This document shows, one piece after another, positions 48,723 to 61,130 of a DNA stretch of 64,000 nt. A program made the translations under genes and the position numbers. Where the stretch lies: NCBI GenBank assembly GCA_964007475.1, contig OZ023273.1, positions 52,563,257 to 52,627,256 of the forward strand. Direction: 5' to 3'. The notes under the pieces are model-generated. The model ran no database searches. It had not been told where the DNA came from and saw nothing but the letters and a program-made list of their open reading frames with translations. This stretch comes from Hybos culiciformis. Lineage: Eukaryota; Arthropoda; Insecta; Diptera; Hybotidae. Every line of letters starts with the position of its first letter. Position 1 is the stretch's first letter.

Positions 48723-49998
48723 GATAAAAGGAAAAAAGGAAAATATTGTGAGTGTGAGAGATATTATTTTTGTTTATAGTATTACGCAGTTCAAAATAAA
48801 GTAAGTAAATACAATATATGGAAATGTAAATAGAATTTACATCACAAGGAAATGTAAATACAATTTACATTTCCCTATAATTGCATTGATGCGTGTAATG
48901 GACCATTTACCGAGCTAAATTTGCGAATGTTAATACAACTTACCTAAGGCATGCACATAAAATTTCTTTAATGTGCATGTGATCGGTAAGTTGTATTTAC
49001 AATCGTAAATTTAGCTCGATAAATGGTGTATTACATTCTCCGTATTAAGTAAATTTTATTTACTTACTTCATTTTGAACTTTTGTTTATTTTTTGTATTG
49101 CAAATGTATTGATTGCAACTACCTCTCTCATGTACATTAAAACAGTATACAAAACATGTTAATAAAATTTGTTATACAGCTCGTTGTGTATATACCAGAG
49201 AAATGCATGAGTACACTTGTATTACAAATCACTCGTGAATACACTTGATTTATTCAATATATGAATAGTTCAACTCAAAATAGAAACAAGTGTGAATATA
49301 TGATTCATAATATTTTTTCAATACATTAGAATTGTATTGAGTTTTTTGTATCAAGTCAAATTTCTATTCGCAAGTATAGTGAATAGTGAAATATGTATTG
49401 CGTATATTGAATGCATTGGGTAATCTTCTAAGGAAATTTAATTTACTAAAAAAAAATTAAATATTTCCTAAAAATTTCCTAAAAATTTCCTAAAAAAATT
49501 GTTAAAAATGTACCTATACTTAATTAGATGATATTTTTTTCATTCATACGTATTGTTTTTATATTAGGCACTTGCTGCATTCATAGAATTCATAACAAAA
49601 ACAAATCAACATCAAGTGGTATTGAGGGCGCCGTGACATTTGTCCGCGATGAAATTTGTATGGAAAACTTCGCGGACAAATGTCATTTTGCAAAATGTCA
49701 TTTGTCCGCGATTGTAAAATGACATTTGTCCGCCGCGGACAAATGTCCCAAAATTAGCGGACAAATGACATTTTGCAAAATGACATTTGTCCGCGATTGA
49801 ATTTTCTAACTTTAGCGGACAAATGTCATTTTGCAAAATGTCATTTGTCCGCGATTGATTTTTCGAATTTTTAGCGGACAAATGTCATTTTGCAAAATGT
49901 CATTTGTCCGCGATTGATTTTTCAATTTTGGAGATACTGCAGATTCCGCGAACCACTCAGAATCGTCTGAAGCTTGGAAAAGGGAAGAGGGGTAGAGA

Positions 49999-50684
49999 TA
50001 GGCTTGCCAGATAAAAATTTCTAAAAAAACGTACCCACAAAAATTTAAGTGCATAAAAAAGAAAACAAAATATAAGTAAATGTTATATAATTGAATTGGG
50101 GGGATGGAAATAAGGCCGCAGGAAATAAGGCCGCGACGTTTTTTTGTTGCGGTCTTATTTCATTTTTCAAAATGAAATAAGACCGCGAGGATTTTTTCGC
50201 GGCCTTATTTCATTTTTCAAAATGAAATAAGACCGCAACAAAAAACCTATCGCGGCCTTATTTCCCGCGGCCTTATTTCACTGCGCCATTGAATTGCATT
50301 TAAAAAAAAAAAAAATTGAATTAAATATAGCACCATTGCAAAATTTTTATTTAATATATGACAGAACCCTTTAAATAAACAAATGGGTAATTTGGCCTTT
50401 AAACAAAAACGCTGCATAATATAAACGAGCCAGCAGTATAATATAAACGAAACTGTGTTCGTAATACGAAAATGGTAAATTTATGTTTTCCTTTTTGGGG
50501 TATTTATTATCTCATTCGGTTTAAATTACAACAATTTTTAAAAATTTGTTTCAACTTTAAAAATAATCAGTAAAAAACGTACCTTTGGGTACGTTTTCAC
50601 AAATTTCGGGTATAACGTACATTCTAATTTTGTAAGCCAAAATAACGTACGGTACGTTTAAATAACGTACACCTGGCAAGCCTA
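49999..50684. mobile_element. hAT MITE with TAGGCTTGCCAG ends, 8-bp TSD
   Basis: The inverted ends are TAGGCTTGCCAG and CTGGCAAGCCTA. GGTAGAGA flanks both sides (49991-49998 and 50685-50692). The uninterrupted site is seen in copy 1 of the foldback element (revcomp near 8770-8795, GGGGTAGAG). The interior has repeated AACGTAC words near both ends. It contains the nested element at 50099-50287; without it the MITE is about 490 bp. Confidence 0.92.
50099..50287. mobile_element. Palindrome-array element family B, 9-bp TSD
   Basis: The 189-bp element is flanked by ATTGAATTG (50090-50098 and 50288-50296). It starts GGGGGATGGAAATAAGG and its other end read inward is GGCGCAGTGAAATAAGG. The word GGAAATAAGGCCGC(G) is tandem at each end. 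Two internal palindromes have 18-bp arms (GCGGTCTTATTTCATTTT against its complement). The same asymmetric ends and duplication length occur in family A at 8157-9286. Confidence 0.92.
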
Positions 50685-51012
50685 GGTAGAGAACAATTTT
50701 CATACATTTTGTATATGGAATTTTTTTTTTTTGCCCGATTTGCCCCTTAAATAGAGGGGGGTGGGGGGCAAGTCAATGTAATATAAGTGTTTCTTATGTG
50801 CAAGTAGAATATGAATAGCTCTTTTGTTTTTCTGTAATTGGTATTATTCTGTATTGAAATATTGCGAGTGATTTGTTTTTGTTTATGAATAGTATTACGC
50901 AGTTCTCTGGTATATACACAAAAACACATGGACACTTGTCAATATTGATTGACTCGTGTCTATGTGTTTTTGTGTATACACAACTCGTTGTAATAACAAA
51001 TTTTATTAACTA

Positions 51013-54000
51013 TTAATATTTTTAAGTTTTATATTTTTAATTTTTGCAGAAAATTTTTTTTGCTATTTTTCTTTTTTTATTTATCATGTTCTTGATGGCA
51101 AAGCACTTGTGCAGAATCTTCATAACATAATTTACAATTAAAATATACGAAAAGAGCGTATTGATTAAGAAAATTGAGATGATGAAAATAAAGAAAGAAA
51201 GAAAATATTTTTACCTATTTTATTTTGCAATTTAATATATACTTTATCAATGATTATGAAGATCCAGTCATAAGATGATTTTTTTTCTTTGCAGATAAAT
51301 TATTAAAGGAAACAATACATAGGAGGATAAAACTAGAGAGTGGGAAAAATCGTCTCGATATGTAAATATGAGTTCTTGCTAGTTCCATTAACTTTGGATA
51401 ACATCTCAGTTTTAATGTTTTTATTTGAAATTTTTTTTCTGATGGGACGATGAAAATGAAATCAGTTCTTAATAATTTGAAAAATCATAGATTTTATTCT
51501 TGGAAACAACTCACAGGCGACAATAGTTTTAATCAATATATTGATCTGAATGGTTTGTTGTAAGCGAGAACTTGAGAACAGCTGGACCTATTTGTTTTTT
51601 TTTTAATGTTCGTAATAGTCCGAATTAGGTTTTAAAGGAAAATAAAATTGAAAAATTGAGCGGAATATTGGAAAATTCGGAAAAGGTGCAAATAGTTTTT
51701 TGTACGGGATTTTTGTATAAACTCAAGACCATAACTCTTATAAATTAAGACTTGGCTAGAGCGAAACAACGTTTGCGCTGAGATCGACTAGTTTTAATTA
51801 TTTTTTATTATTATTTAGTGTCTTACTTTCGCCCTCAAAAAAAATTGGCAACCGGATTAAATTTGCATTCAACGATTTTATTTTTCTTTTTTATTTATTG
51901 TCAACAGCTTTTTATTAACGAAATTTTCATGAAACAATTATTTATTCATCTCGTTCAGAAATTGTGAAGTCATGTTATCAAAGACTTTTGATATTTTTAT
52001 AAAGGCGACGTAAAGTAAAATTTTTATCTTATTTATCTTTTATATTATTATAATATATGTATGTATCCATTATACATAATACACTTATATACAATACAAT
52101 AAATAACACATTTTTTTGTCTTTTATTCTATTTAAAATTTAAAGGAAAAAAATTAATACATCTTTTAAAATGAGATACATTTTAATATAAGATACAATCG
52201 AAAGAATAAAGAATCTCTATGGTATATTCGTATATTCAACCTAAAATGATTCTTGTGAGTACAATAAATTTTATGAATTTTATATTACCGAAAACATTTT
52301 CTATATATTTTTTAACACTATCTCAGGCATTATAACTATTATAACGGGTTTGTAATGAATATTAAAAGTCTAACATGTATAGCTTAATTTCGTATTAACA
52401 CTATTTCTTTCATTGTTTGTTGCACAAAAATTATTCTAAAATTGTATTTTTAAATTTATTTTTCTCATATTATATTTATACATTAATTTATAATGTTTAT
52501 TTATTCCAATTTATCAGTAATTCTTTACAGATTTTCTAGGAATAATGTACATACGAGATACAAATTATATTCCCTATCTTAATATCATGGACAGATATTT
52601 AGCTGATATGTAGACATAATGCCTCTAAGTCAATCAACTTACATCAATCAGCATTAGAGGGACATATGAGGGTGAAAATTGAACTTAAGCAGTGCGAATC
52701 TTATAAAGTTTCTAATCCAAACTATCCATAATAACAATTTTATGAACTACTCAATTATTTTAACTTGAATTACAAGTATTAAATTAATCACGAATTATAA
52801 ATAATAAAAAAAACAGGAATAAAATTTTATAATTGTTTATTAATATTATTTTTAAAAATCAAAAACTATGTACGGATACGATACCTAAAATAGAAATAAG
52901 TAATAAGGCTTATATATGTTCTGTGTAGCTTTGTTTTGGCAAAATTGACGTTCATTAAATTAATTATTAATCAATAGGTTAATGATTCTCAGAGATTCTT
53001 TTGAAAAGAAAAATTTAAAAAATGTAAAGTGTTTTGTATAATACTTATTTAATTATAGAAAATTATCAAAAAAAATGTATACAAAATTTTCAAAAAAATG
53101 TATGACTTATTCTTATATTAGCTTACTTTCACCTGAATAAACAATTTCTCAAAAACAACTTTTAAATAGAGTTGCAGTAAAAAACATTTTTGTTTAATTC
53201 CTTGCGTTACAAATGTAAGTAGAACGTCGTCTTAAAATATTCGATTTAAACCCTAGAGCCTGAAATATTCTTTACATATTTTGATTTATGTACCATGAAA
53301 AAATGTATGTACTTTTTATATGAAAAATTTACGAGGTGAGCCCTTGATTTGTATGATGAGATTTTATTGTTATATGTATACAGTGAATTCATAAAAAAAA
53401 AAATTATTTTATATAATAATATTAGTTAGCAAAATATTAAAAAAATGTTAATGAGCTTTTCTAAATATTTAGAATGACTCTTAACAAATTTTGGCTCCAA
53501 CAAATTTGTGTTACTTTTATACATATATACATATTTCCCTACAGCATTTTTATATTTTCTCAATTTTACCTTAATAATTACATTATTCCATTTTTATATC
53601 GTAACCAAGTATCAGCATATTATTATCATTTTCAATTCTTATTCTCTACAAGTTCAAGATATTTTTAACGTTTTTGAACTCAACCCACTTTCATGGCTGG
53701 TAATCCATGACCATAACGTAAAAGTCAAATTCTCATATTTTCCTTTCTTAACATTAAAAATATAAATTTTTTTTATTTCATTCACATTTATTTCATATCT
53801 TTCCACTTGGAAAAATCCCAACAGGGTTAAATGATAGAATAAAATTTGGGAGAATGAAGAAAATACTAGAAATAATTTGATATAAAAAAATGTATTCGTA
53901 AAAAAATATACAATAAATGGTTTGAGGAAAAAACGTTCTAAAACACAAAATAACATTAAAATCAACTATTTGAACTGAATTTTAAGTGGGTCTAATGCCC

Positions 54001-56664
54001 TTTCATTTTTGTTCAAAAAATATAATATCAACATAAACAGAATATCATATCTTTTCTATTCCTTTAAATATTTGTATGTACTATAATTGACTATTATAAT
54101 CGGCTCCAAAGAAAAGATTTCACATTGAAATTCCCAAATATAGAACTTACTATTTACAAAATTCTCGAACAAAAAAATAACTGATCAGTATATAAACGAT
54201 TTAACCCAGCTTTTAATAATCCATTCATATTATTAAGAAATTATTAATAAATTTTCAAGAGCTACTCAAATACTTCAACTTTTCAGACAAATATTTAAAC
54301 AATTAACTTAGTCTTTTTTTACTCCCATAGTTCTCATTAGCGATCGCCAGTTAACTTGAACTGAAGTTGGAAAATTGTAAATTAGTTATGATTATGAATA
54401 ATAAATAAAGCTTAAGAAATATATAGCTCCTGCTCTGAAAACAAGCTAATATGTAAGTTTTATTAACCAAAACATATATAAGTATATAAATAACCTTAAG
54501 ATATAGTTAAAAATTAAAATTCTATTTGTTATAATATTAAATAATAAATAATAGTTTAAAATAACTAACGAGTACATATATCTAATTTTATAAAATAGTG
54601 AGTTGAATTTATCAAATAAATGTTTTCTTAAAAAATTCGATTATATACGTACTTCAAGGAGAAGAATCTTGAACCCAAATAAATTTATTGCAGAAAAAAA
54701 AAATTTAGATAATCTTAAAATTTAAATATTACATTTTTATTTCATAAAATGATTCTTTATCTCGATTACATTTTTTTTTTGATTCTACTTTTTGATGTAG
54801 ATAGAAATTGAGTAAAAAAAAAAAAGGTTAAAATATGAAACTTTTTTTTTTTATTTAAAGAAATTTAAAAAGGAAAAATATAATACTAAATGGAATCGAT
54901 ACATTTTTATTTGAAAAAAAAAGAAAGTTCAATTTCAAAATATGAAAATAATAGGTACACAATGATGATAAAAATATCAATGATAAAAATTTCAAAGCGT
55001 TAGAAATATGTATATCAAATAATTTCACTGCTTCAATAAATATGGATTTGATAATCTCTCGGCTACAGAGAGAGGAATTCAATATTATTATCAGCTAGCA
55101 GGATTCCGAACTCCTTGACAGATTAAAGACCACTGTTCTTAGCTAACATTATATTTTTGTGTAACTAAAATTGTGCATCGAACATTTTTAAATTATAAAT
55201 TCAAAGTAAAATTACTTTTTAGTAGTGTATTTCATTTCAAATCACTATTTAATCGAAAAAAAAAAGTTTCAGACCCAAATCATTTTATAAGATTTATTAG
55301 ACTTTAAAAATGGATTATTTATATCCCTAACGTTTAATGTGGATAAAAATGTCATAAAAAGCTTTCAAAAATATCATACAATAAACAGGTGTGGTTTTTT
55401 ATACTCTTTTGGTACTGCACGTAGAAGTGTTTGTATGTTAGAATTAAGTATAATAAAGTAACTATAATGTCTCTTATATTCTCAATAGTTTCTATATACT
55501 ATATATATGATGATCCAAATAAAAATATTAAAGATGACCTTAATTTTGAAATATATCTATGTTTAAGCATGTTGGAGAAATATATTTATTTATGTAAAAT
55601 CATCAGACTACATACATTACATATTTGGTTAAAAAAATGTATATTCTGTATATAATTTTGGTTTTAAAAAACTACACATATTATTATGTTCATTTGGTTT
55701 TTACATTTAAATTATTTTACAAATAAAAAATGACAGGATAAAAAAATATGTTAAGTTAGTAATAATGGCACGTTGCCACAATTTTTACATATGTGCTAAA
55801 TTTGTTTCAACATGTTATTATGTATTTACAAATTAAATTAATTACTACAAATATTAGAGACCTAGGAAATTATGTATGAGCTTAAAATACAATTTAAAAC
55901 TACTTTTTAAGAGTTCCAAATATACTCGTGCTAATTCCGTTCTCGTAAAATTATCATCATCATAATCATAATAGCATTATCTTTTCATTTTGATAATTTT
56001 CAATTTTTTTTCAATCAAGCTTGGGAAACTACTTCATTGGTTAATCCACTAAATCCCGTAGCTTCATATATTTTCATTATTTAAAAAAATTACAAAAAAA
56101 AATTTCATTGTATATGTGGAGCTTGAAAATTTTTTTTTTTATTAAAAGCTTCTACGAGCGTATAATATTAAAAATTTAGAATAAAAAAAATAATAATGTG
56201 TACAAGTGATGTGGTGAATGAATAAAAAAAAGGAACTTAATGCATTTTCATTAAAAGTAATGAACTGAATAAAAAGGATATATAATAATACATGTTACAA
56301 AATCTTACCCAAATAAATTGAGGCATACTTTAATTTTGCCACAGTTACATAGGTACATATATAGTAGATGTTAACTTTAATGGCAAAAAAAAGGATAATT
56401 TATTATACATTGAAAACATTTTATATCACAATTATTGAAGTACATTACATTTATGTGTTATGTCATAGATTATTAAAGGTTTAGCTAAATTTTTAAGTAA
56501 ATTTTTCTTCTATTTTGTTTTATTTTAATAAATGAATTTATTCATGTTGGAAAAATTAGTTCAATGAACGAATTATTGATATGTAGGTATTAATAAAAAT
56601 TATTCTCGTTTTATTCAAAATATTTAAATATTATATAGTTTTTACGTACTATTAATTCTCTTAC
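51013..56664. other. AT-rich DNA, nothing recognised
   Basis: No exon, RNA gene or repeat family could be supported. The overlapping frames at 53474-53765 and 53654-53965 lie on opposite strands in low-complexity DNA and show no domain. Homopolymers and short inverted words are frequent but not specific. Confidence 0.6.
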
Positions 56665-56883
56665 ATATAGTTTTGAGTAATTTGAGTTTAAAGATTTGAA
56701 AGTTAAAAAAACGTATGCAAAAATATCAATTAACGTAAAATTTTCAACTAAAAAACACATTTTAATCAACATTAAGAATATTGCAAAATAGTTGTACTTA
56801 TAAAATCGAATAAAATCGAATGGTGCTATTATCTATAATAATAACGTATAAATATCATACGTTGTTTCATTTCTTAGCAGACG
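56665..56883 (+). mobile_element. MITE copy related to 62824-63080, 5' end lost
   Basis: The segment from GAGTAATTTGAGTTTAAAG to CATACGTTGTTTCATTTCTT and AGCAGACG is collinear with the complete element at 62824-63080 (shared ACACATTTTAATCAACATTA and GAATATTGCAAA). Its left inverted end is not recognisable. Confidence 0.85.
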
Positions 56884-57996
56884 ATATTTACATATTACAT
56901 ATTTTTCATGAAAATCTTATTAAAAAAAATGCTTATCAGAAATATAAACAATTTAAAATGTATTTGCTCAGATTGAAATTGAAATGAAATTTTTATACTG
57001 AGATAATCTTAAATTTTAAATTTCAAATTGAATCGATAATCCTATGCATTATAAAAATGCAGAAATGAAAAATAATATACAAACATTTATCATGTAAAAA
57101 AATTTTTAATTTTGAATTTTAACATTAAAAATATATTTTTATTTTATTTCGTTCGAATTTTATTTATAAATAAATTATTTTGAAATATATCTCGTTCTAA
57201 AATCATATCGCTTATTATGCTTCCCCTATATACAAAATGTAGGTTGATAAAAATAAACTTTAGGAGCTTCAATAATTCCTTTAAAATAAAAATAATAATG
57301 TTCAGCATATTATTTTACAAACGTATGTATTACCCGTACCGAGAAATCTACGAGTATACACATATATGGAAAATAATAAATGAAGAATCAAATATAAAAA
57401 TACTTTTTTCGAAAGTATCTCTATGTAGATGAATTCAGTAATATATATATATGTATATATGCTTGTGTGCAATGCACATAGCCGTATTCGTATATATTAC
57501 TATATATATATATATATATAATATATATATATATATATACATATATATATTCTGGAATTATTATAATATATTTTTTAATTCAAGCAATTTAAATTTTAAT
57601 AGCATTTAAAAACCTTTAAACACAAATTTTCATCTTCTTAACTAAAATATATAATATTGATTATCACAAGTACGCACGGTATTTATTTTCGGTTTTATAA
57701 TGTTATAATTATGAACCCTTTATTTACTATTTCTACACTTTAATTTTGACAATCCTTTTCACAGTTTTTGGCATTCTCAATTTTTTACTCAACTTATTTC
57801 GTACCGTTTTAATATTATATTTTTTTATTTTATCAACTTTATTTTAATTTGTCGTTCGATGAATCCATTTGTTTTTATAGTGGTTCTGATTTAACTTCAA
57901 TATTTATATTACATATGTATGTGTATGTCTTTTAATTTTGTAATGAATTAAAAAAAATTTTTGTTGGTCATATTCATTTTTTTTTAATATTATGCC
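56884..57996. other. AT-rich DNA with (TA)n tracts
   Basis: The stretch contains an interrupted (TA)n microsatellite at about 57491-57550 and a shorter one at 57441. No gene is seen. Confidence 0.65.
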
Positions 57997-58416
57997 TTCG
58001 CTAATTTAACATGTTCGAAAGGAGTTAAACATCTTTGGAAAATCACATGTTTAGCTACCTCAGATAAAGAATTTCAAATAATACCAGAGATAAGCTCAAA
58101 GGAACTGACGCGCTCAAAAAAGTTAAAATATATGAAGTTGTGTCAAGGTTAAGAACTCGCGCGTCATTTATCTTTAGTGTATCTCCACCTTTATAAAATT
58201 TCAAAGTCAAAAATGACATACTAAGTAAAAATTAATGCACACTGAATATTGCCCAACAAAATATTATTCAAAAATTACTAATTCATCCCTGAAAATTAAC
58301 ATGTTTTTTAGAAACATGTTCAAGAACGTGTTTCTGTTTTAATTTTTTTACTATAAAAACAACATCAAAAACACCAACGGAACATGTTCGTTGTCCGAAC
58401 ATGTTAAATTAGCTAA
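57997..58416. mobile_element. MITE with GCTAATTTAACATGTTCG inverted ends
   Basis: An 18-bp perfect inverted repeat, GCTAATTTAACATGTTCG (58000-58017) and its complement (58396-58413), extended to TTCGCTAA/TTAGCTAA, encloses about 420 bp without coding capacity. ACATGTT words recur inside (near 58045, 58299, 58313 and 58381). No target duplication is clear. Confidence 0.72.
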
Positions 58417-59439
58417 GTGTAAACAAGCTATTAGAATGACTTAAATAACTGAATAATGCTGAATAAAATAAAAATAAAATTAAAAAGAAATGTTTATATA
58501 AAAGTAAATTATTATTATATTCAAACAAACTCTGGCACAAGTTAAAATGATAATCTTAAAAAAAAAAAGTGTTAAAATTATATTATATCAACAAGAAAAA
58601 ATTCAAAAATTAATTAAAATATTAAAAATTATACTTTTTTAATGTTTAAAAAATTTTTCTTCTAAAATAGTACTCGAATTGGCACGAGCCGCAAATTTTT
58701 AATTTTTCATTCATTGAAACAACTTTGTTCATTTTGCTCCAACTTATTTCAATCCACCTAATTTTTCGCGGATTGGACAATTCAGAAATTTTTTATATGA
58801 ACATTCCAATTTAATCAGACTATACGACTTTTTCAGATCCACTTGTCGTCCCTTGGTCAAAACGCGTCATTACCTAATAAGATTTCACACATATTTACCT
58901 TAAATATATAATTGCTCAAAACGCAACATTGATGAAAATAATGTTACTTTATTTATTTATTTGTTATTATTATTATTATCATTATGAAAGGTTAACTGAC
59001 CTTTTTTTATGTAGTCTTGACAAATTGCCAGCATTTTTTTTTTCGGATAATAATCTTGAAAAGGGTTATGTTTTCTCTCTTTTAACATAATTATTGTAAC
59101 ACGTAATAGACAGGCATGTTTCTGTTTTAAATAATAAATAAATTAAAATCTGAAGTCAATTCAATTTTTAATTTTTTTTTTTTTTTCTAAATTCATAAAA
59201 ATTTTGGTCATGTAATTTAGTTGTACGAAAAAGAAGAAAAATAATAAAAATGATAATAACTTTTGTTCCTTTATTAAAAAGATATTTTCTATAAATTATA
59301 ATTTTTATGATTTTTTCATGTTTAACTTTACCACTAAGTTTTTTTCTTGTGTTGAGCTTAGAAGAATTTAATATTTTAACACAGCTTTCTATGGTATACG
59401 GTTATTTCATAAATAATTACAAGGCATACACAAATGTTT
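58417..59439. other. AT-rich DNA, nothing recognised
   Basis: No gene or repeat family is seen. A patch at 58800-58900 (TCCACTTGTCGTCCCTTGGT) is slightly more complex but unidentified. Confidence 0.55.
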
Positions 59440-59790
59440 TTAATCAAAAAAAAACATATGTGAGTCTCGGGACACACGGAAGAAGTGAAACTTCATGGCA
59501 AGTAGTATTTTCTGGGAAGGCTAAATAAATATTTAAAATGGCCAAGTGCATATAAGATATGACGCCGATCGATTTTTTCGACGGCGACTAGTTGATTTTT
59601 GCCCTTCGAATGCTGCGGCCAGTCGACTTAAAATTACTTGTTTTGGGGAATTCGGCGGCTTAGAAAAAATTAAAACCCAGCAACTGCTTGTACCTTGTTC
59701 GCATTCTAATTTAAATTCCAATTATATTCCGGAAAACAAATTACCGTTCGCATTACAAAATTTGATGAGAAGTGGAATTTAAACATTTAG
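59440..59790. other. Unidentified higher-complexity island
   Basis: About 350 bp have mixed composition, few homopolymers and long open frames on both strands: 59546-59782 plus (78 codons, starting MHIRYDADRFFRRR) and 59533-59721 minus (62 codons). A GTCTCGGGACACACGGAAGA patch precedes them. The plus translation contains FCPSNAAASRLKITCFGEF and ends ALQNLMRSGI. I recognise neither protein. It could be a conserved exon, a fragment of a transposon, or a processed pseudogene; no clear splice sites or inverted ends settle this. Confidence 0.4.
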
Positions 59791-61024
59791 AAAGAGAAAA
59801 AATTTTTGTTGTTGAAAATTTTGACTTTTTATCTCACTTTTTATCAATTTTATTTGGTTTTTTTTTTTCATTTTACTCGAATTTGACAAAAAAAATTGTT
59901 GCCAACTATAATAAAATTTCAAAAAGTGAGTGAAAGTAACTATAAATATAGAATTTTAACTCTGACAAACTAGAATATGAAAGTGGAATATACATATTCT
60001 GGAATATATTTTTATATGAAAAATCCAGTTCATTTTCCTGAAATATTCCGGAAAACAGCATATTCCACTAATGCGAAGACCATATTAGAGATAAAAGCAT
60101 TTAAAAATTCTAAAATACTTTTTAAGCTCAAAAAGTTTAGTGGCATAAAATTATTTCAAAATGGCTAGATTTATGGCAACACTGATTGCAGATGATTTCT
60201 ACTATATTTTAAGCTGTAAACACAATTCCGGTTATTAGCGACAATAATGTATGAAAAAACAGCAGCGTGGCTTAAATCATGTTTTCTTTTTGTTGCCCGA
60301 AAAGTTTAACCTAAAATAACTTTTTCAAATATGCCTGAAAAATTTCATGTTTATTAGTACTTCTTCTGAAATGGAATTGTAATAAACATATTCCTCCTGC
60401 ATTTTATTAGTGTAATTTAATGTCAAAAATAAATTACACTAACAAACTACAAATTACATTAAGAAAAATTTTTTTCTCATTTCATCTAACCACTTGGTTA
60501 GGGTTCAGTTTCATCAAAAATTGAATCGAATAATCTAGTTATAAAAACCATCCACTAGAGGGACATCTGTTAATTCAATACAATTAGAAAGAGAACACAA
60601 TATAAATTATCATTGTTTATTTTATTCTTTTCTTTTTATTTTCATGACAGCAGAAATGCCATGAAAAGTTTTTGAAGTGGTTTTTTTTGAAATTAATTTT
60701 ATGAAAATAATGAAACATAATAAATTTAAATGAAAATTTTTAATTTTTTTTCACATCGATTTGGAAAAAAATTATTTTTTTTTTGCATTAAATAAAAAAT
60801 TGTATAATTTTTCTTTTCGCGGATATGAAAAAAAAAAATTAGTGCTAAGTTTTTGTGAACGAAAAATAGAAAATTGTGGTTAAAAAATAAAAATATAATT
60901 GGAAAAATATTTGAAAATAAAAAAGGTTTGTGCCAAAAAAAAAACTTGTTGGTTCCCGGAAATTCATATTGTTTTTTTGTTCTTTCGTCTTTATTTCACA
61001 AAATTTTTTATTATTGTTTTTTTT

Positions 61025-61130
61025 TTTTTGCCTTTTTTTTTGACAATAATCGTTCAGATTTTGACAATAGCCGTTCGGATTTTGCCTTTTTTTTTGACAA
61101 TAATCGTTCGGTTTTTGACACTTACATTTT
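61025..61130 (+). repeat. Short minisatellite (TTTTGACAATAATCGTTCG)
   Basis: About four diverged copies of TTTGACAATAATCGTTCGG, some separated by TTGCCTTTTTT, explain the two overlapping ORFs with repeated DNNRS / DNSRS residues. These are not considered genes. Confidence 0.75.

Larger units (their letters stand above)
49627..50769. mobile_element. Foldback transposon family A, truncated copy 2 (inverted)
   Basis: It starts GGCGCCGTGACATTTG, carries four palindrome units and the shared inner segment (CTGCAGATTCCGCGAACC, CTTGGAAAAGGGAAGAGGGG, TTGCCCGATTTGCCCCTTAA), and matches 9286 back to about 8700 of copy 1. The other half, including the central hairpin, is missing; the match breaks down near 50769 in GGGGGGTGGGGGG. 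It is interrupted by the hAT MITE at 49999-50684. No second target duplicate is found, as expected for a truncation. Confidence 0.85.
49196..50909. mobile_element. hobo-like non-autonomous hAT, 8-bp TSD
   Basis: It begins CAGAGAAATGCATGAG and its other end read inward is CAGAGAACTGCGTAATAC; the latter differs by one base from the CAGAGAACTGCA terminus I recall for hobo. GTATATAC duplicates flank it (49188-49195 and 50910-50917), and removing the element restores the palindromic host repeat. It contains no transposase, only AT-rich DNA and the nested elements below. Confidence 0.9.
47979..51012. mobile_element. Inverted-repeat element (GAGTTGTGTATACAC family) holding nested transposons
   Basis: The left terminal repeat (about 47979-48275) includes a hairpin at 48003-48125, GTTTTGTATACTGTTTTAATG, CAAAAGTTCAAAATGAAG and AATACGGAGAATGTAAATAA. 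It recurs inverted on the right from about 49030 to 51012, where it is split by a hAT element (49196-50909). Without that insertion the element would be about 1.3 kb. The middle holds the 62-bp tandem array and GTAAATACAATTTACAT repeats. I see no coding capacity, and the outer target duplication could not be defined. Confidence 0.75.

Noticed and set aside
53474..53965. Overlapping ORFs up to 103 codons on both strands
   Set aside because: Phe/Tyr/Ile-rich low-complexity translations on both strands of AT-rich DNA; no homology recognised.
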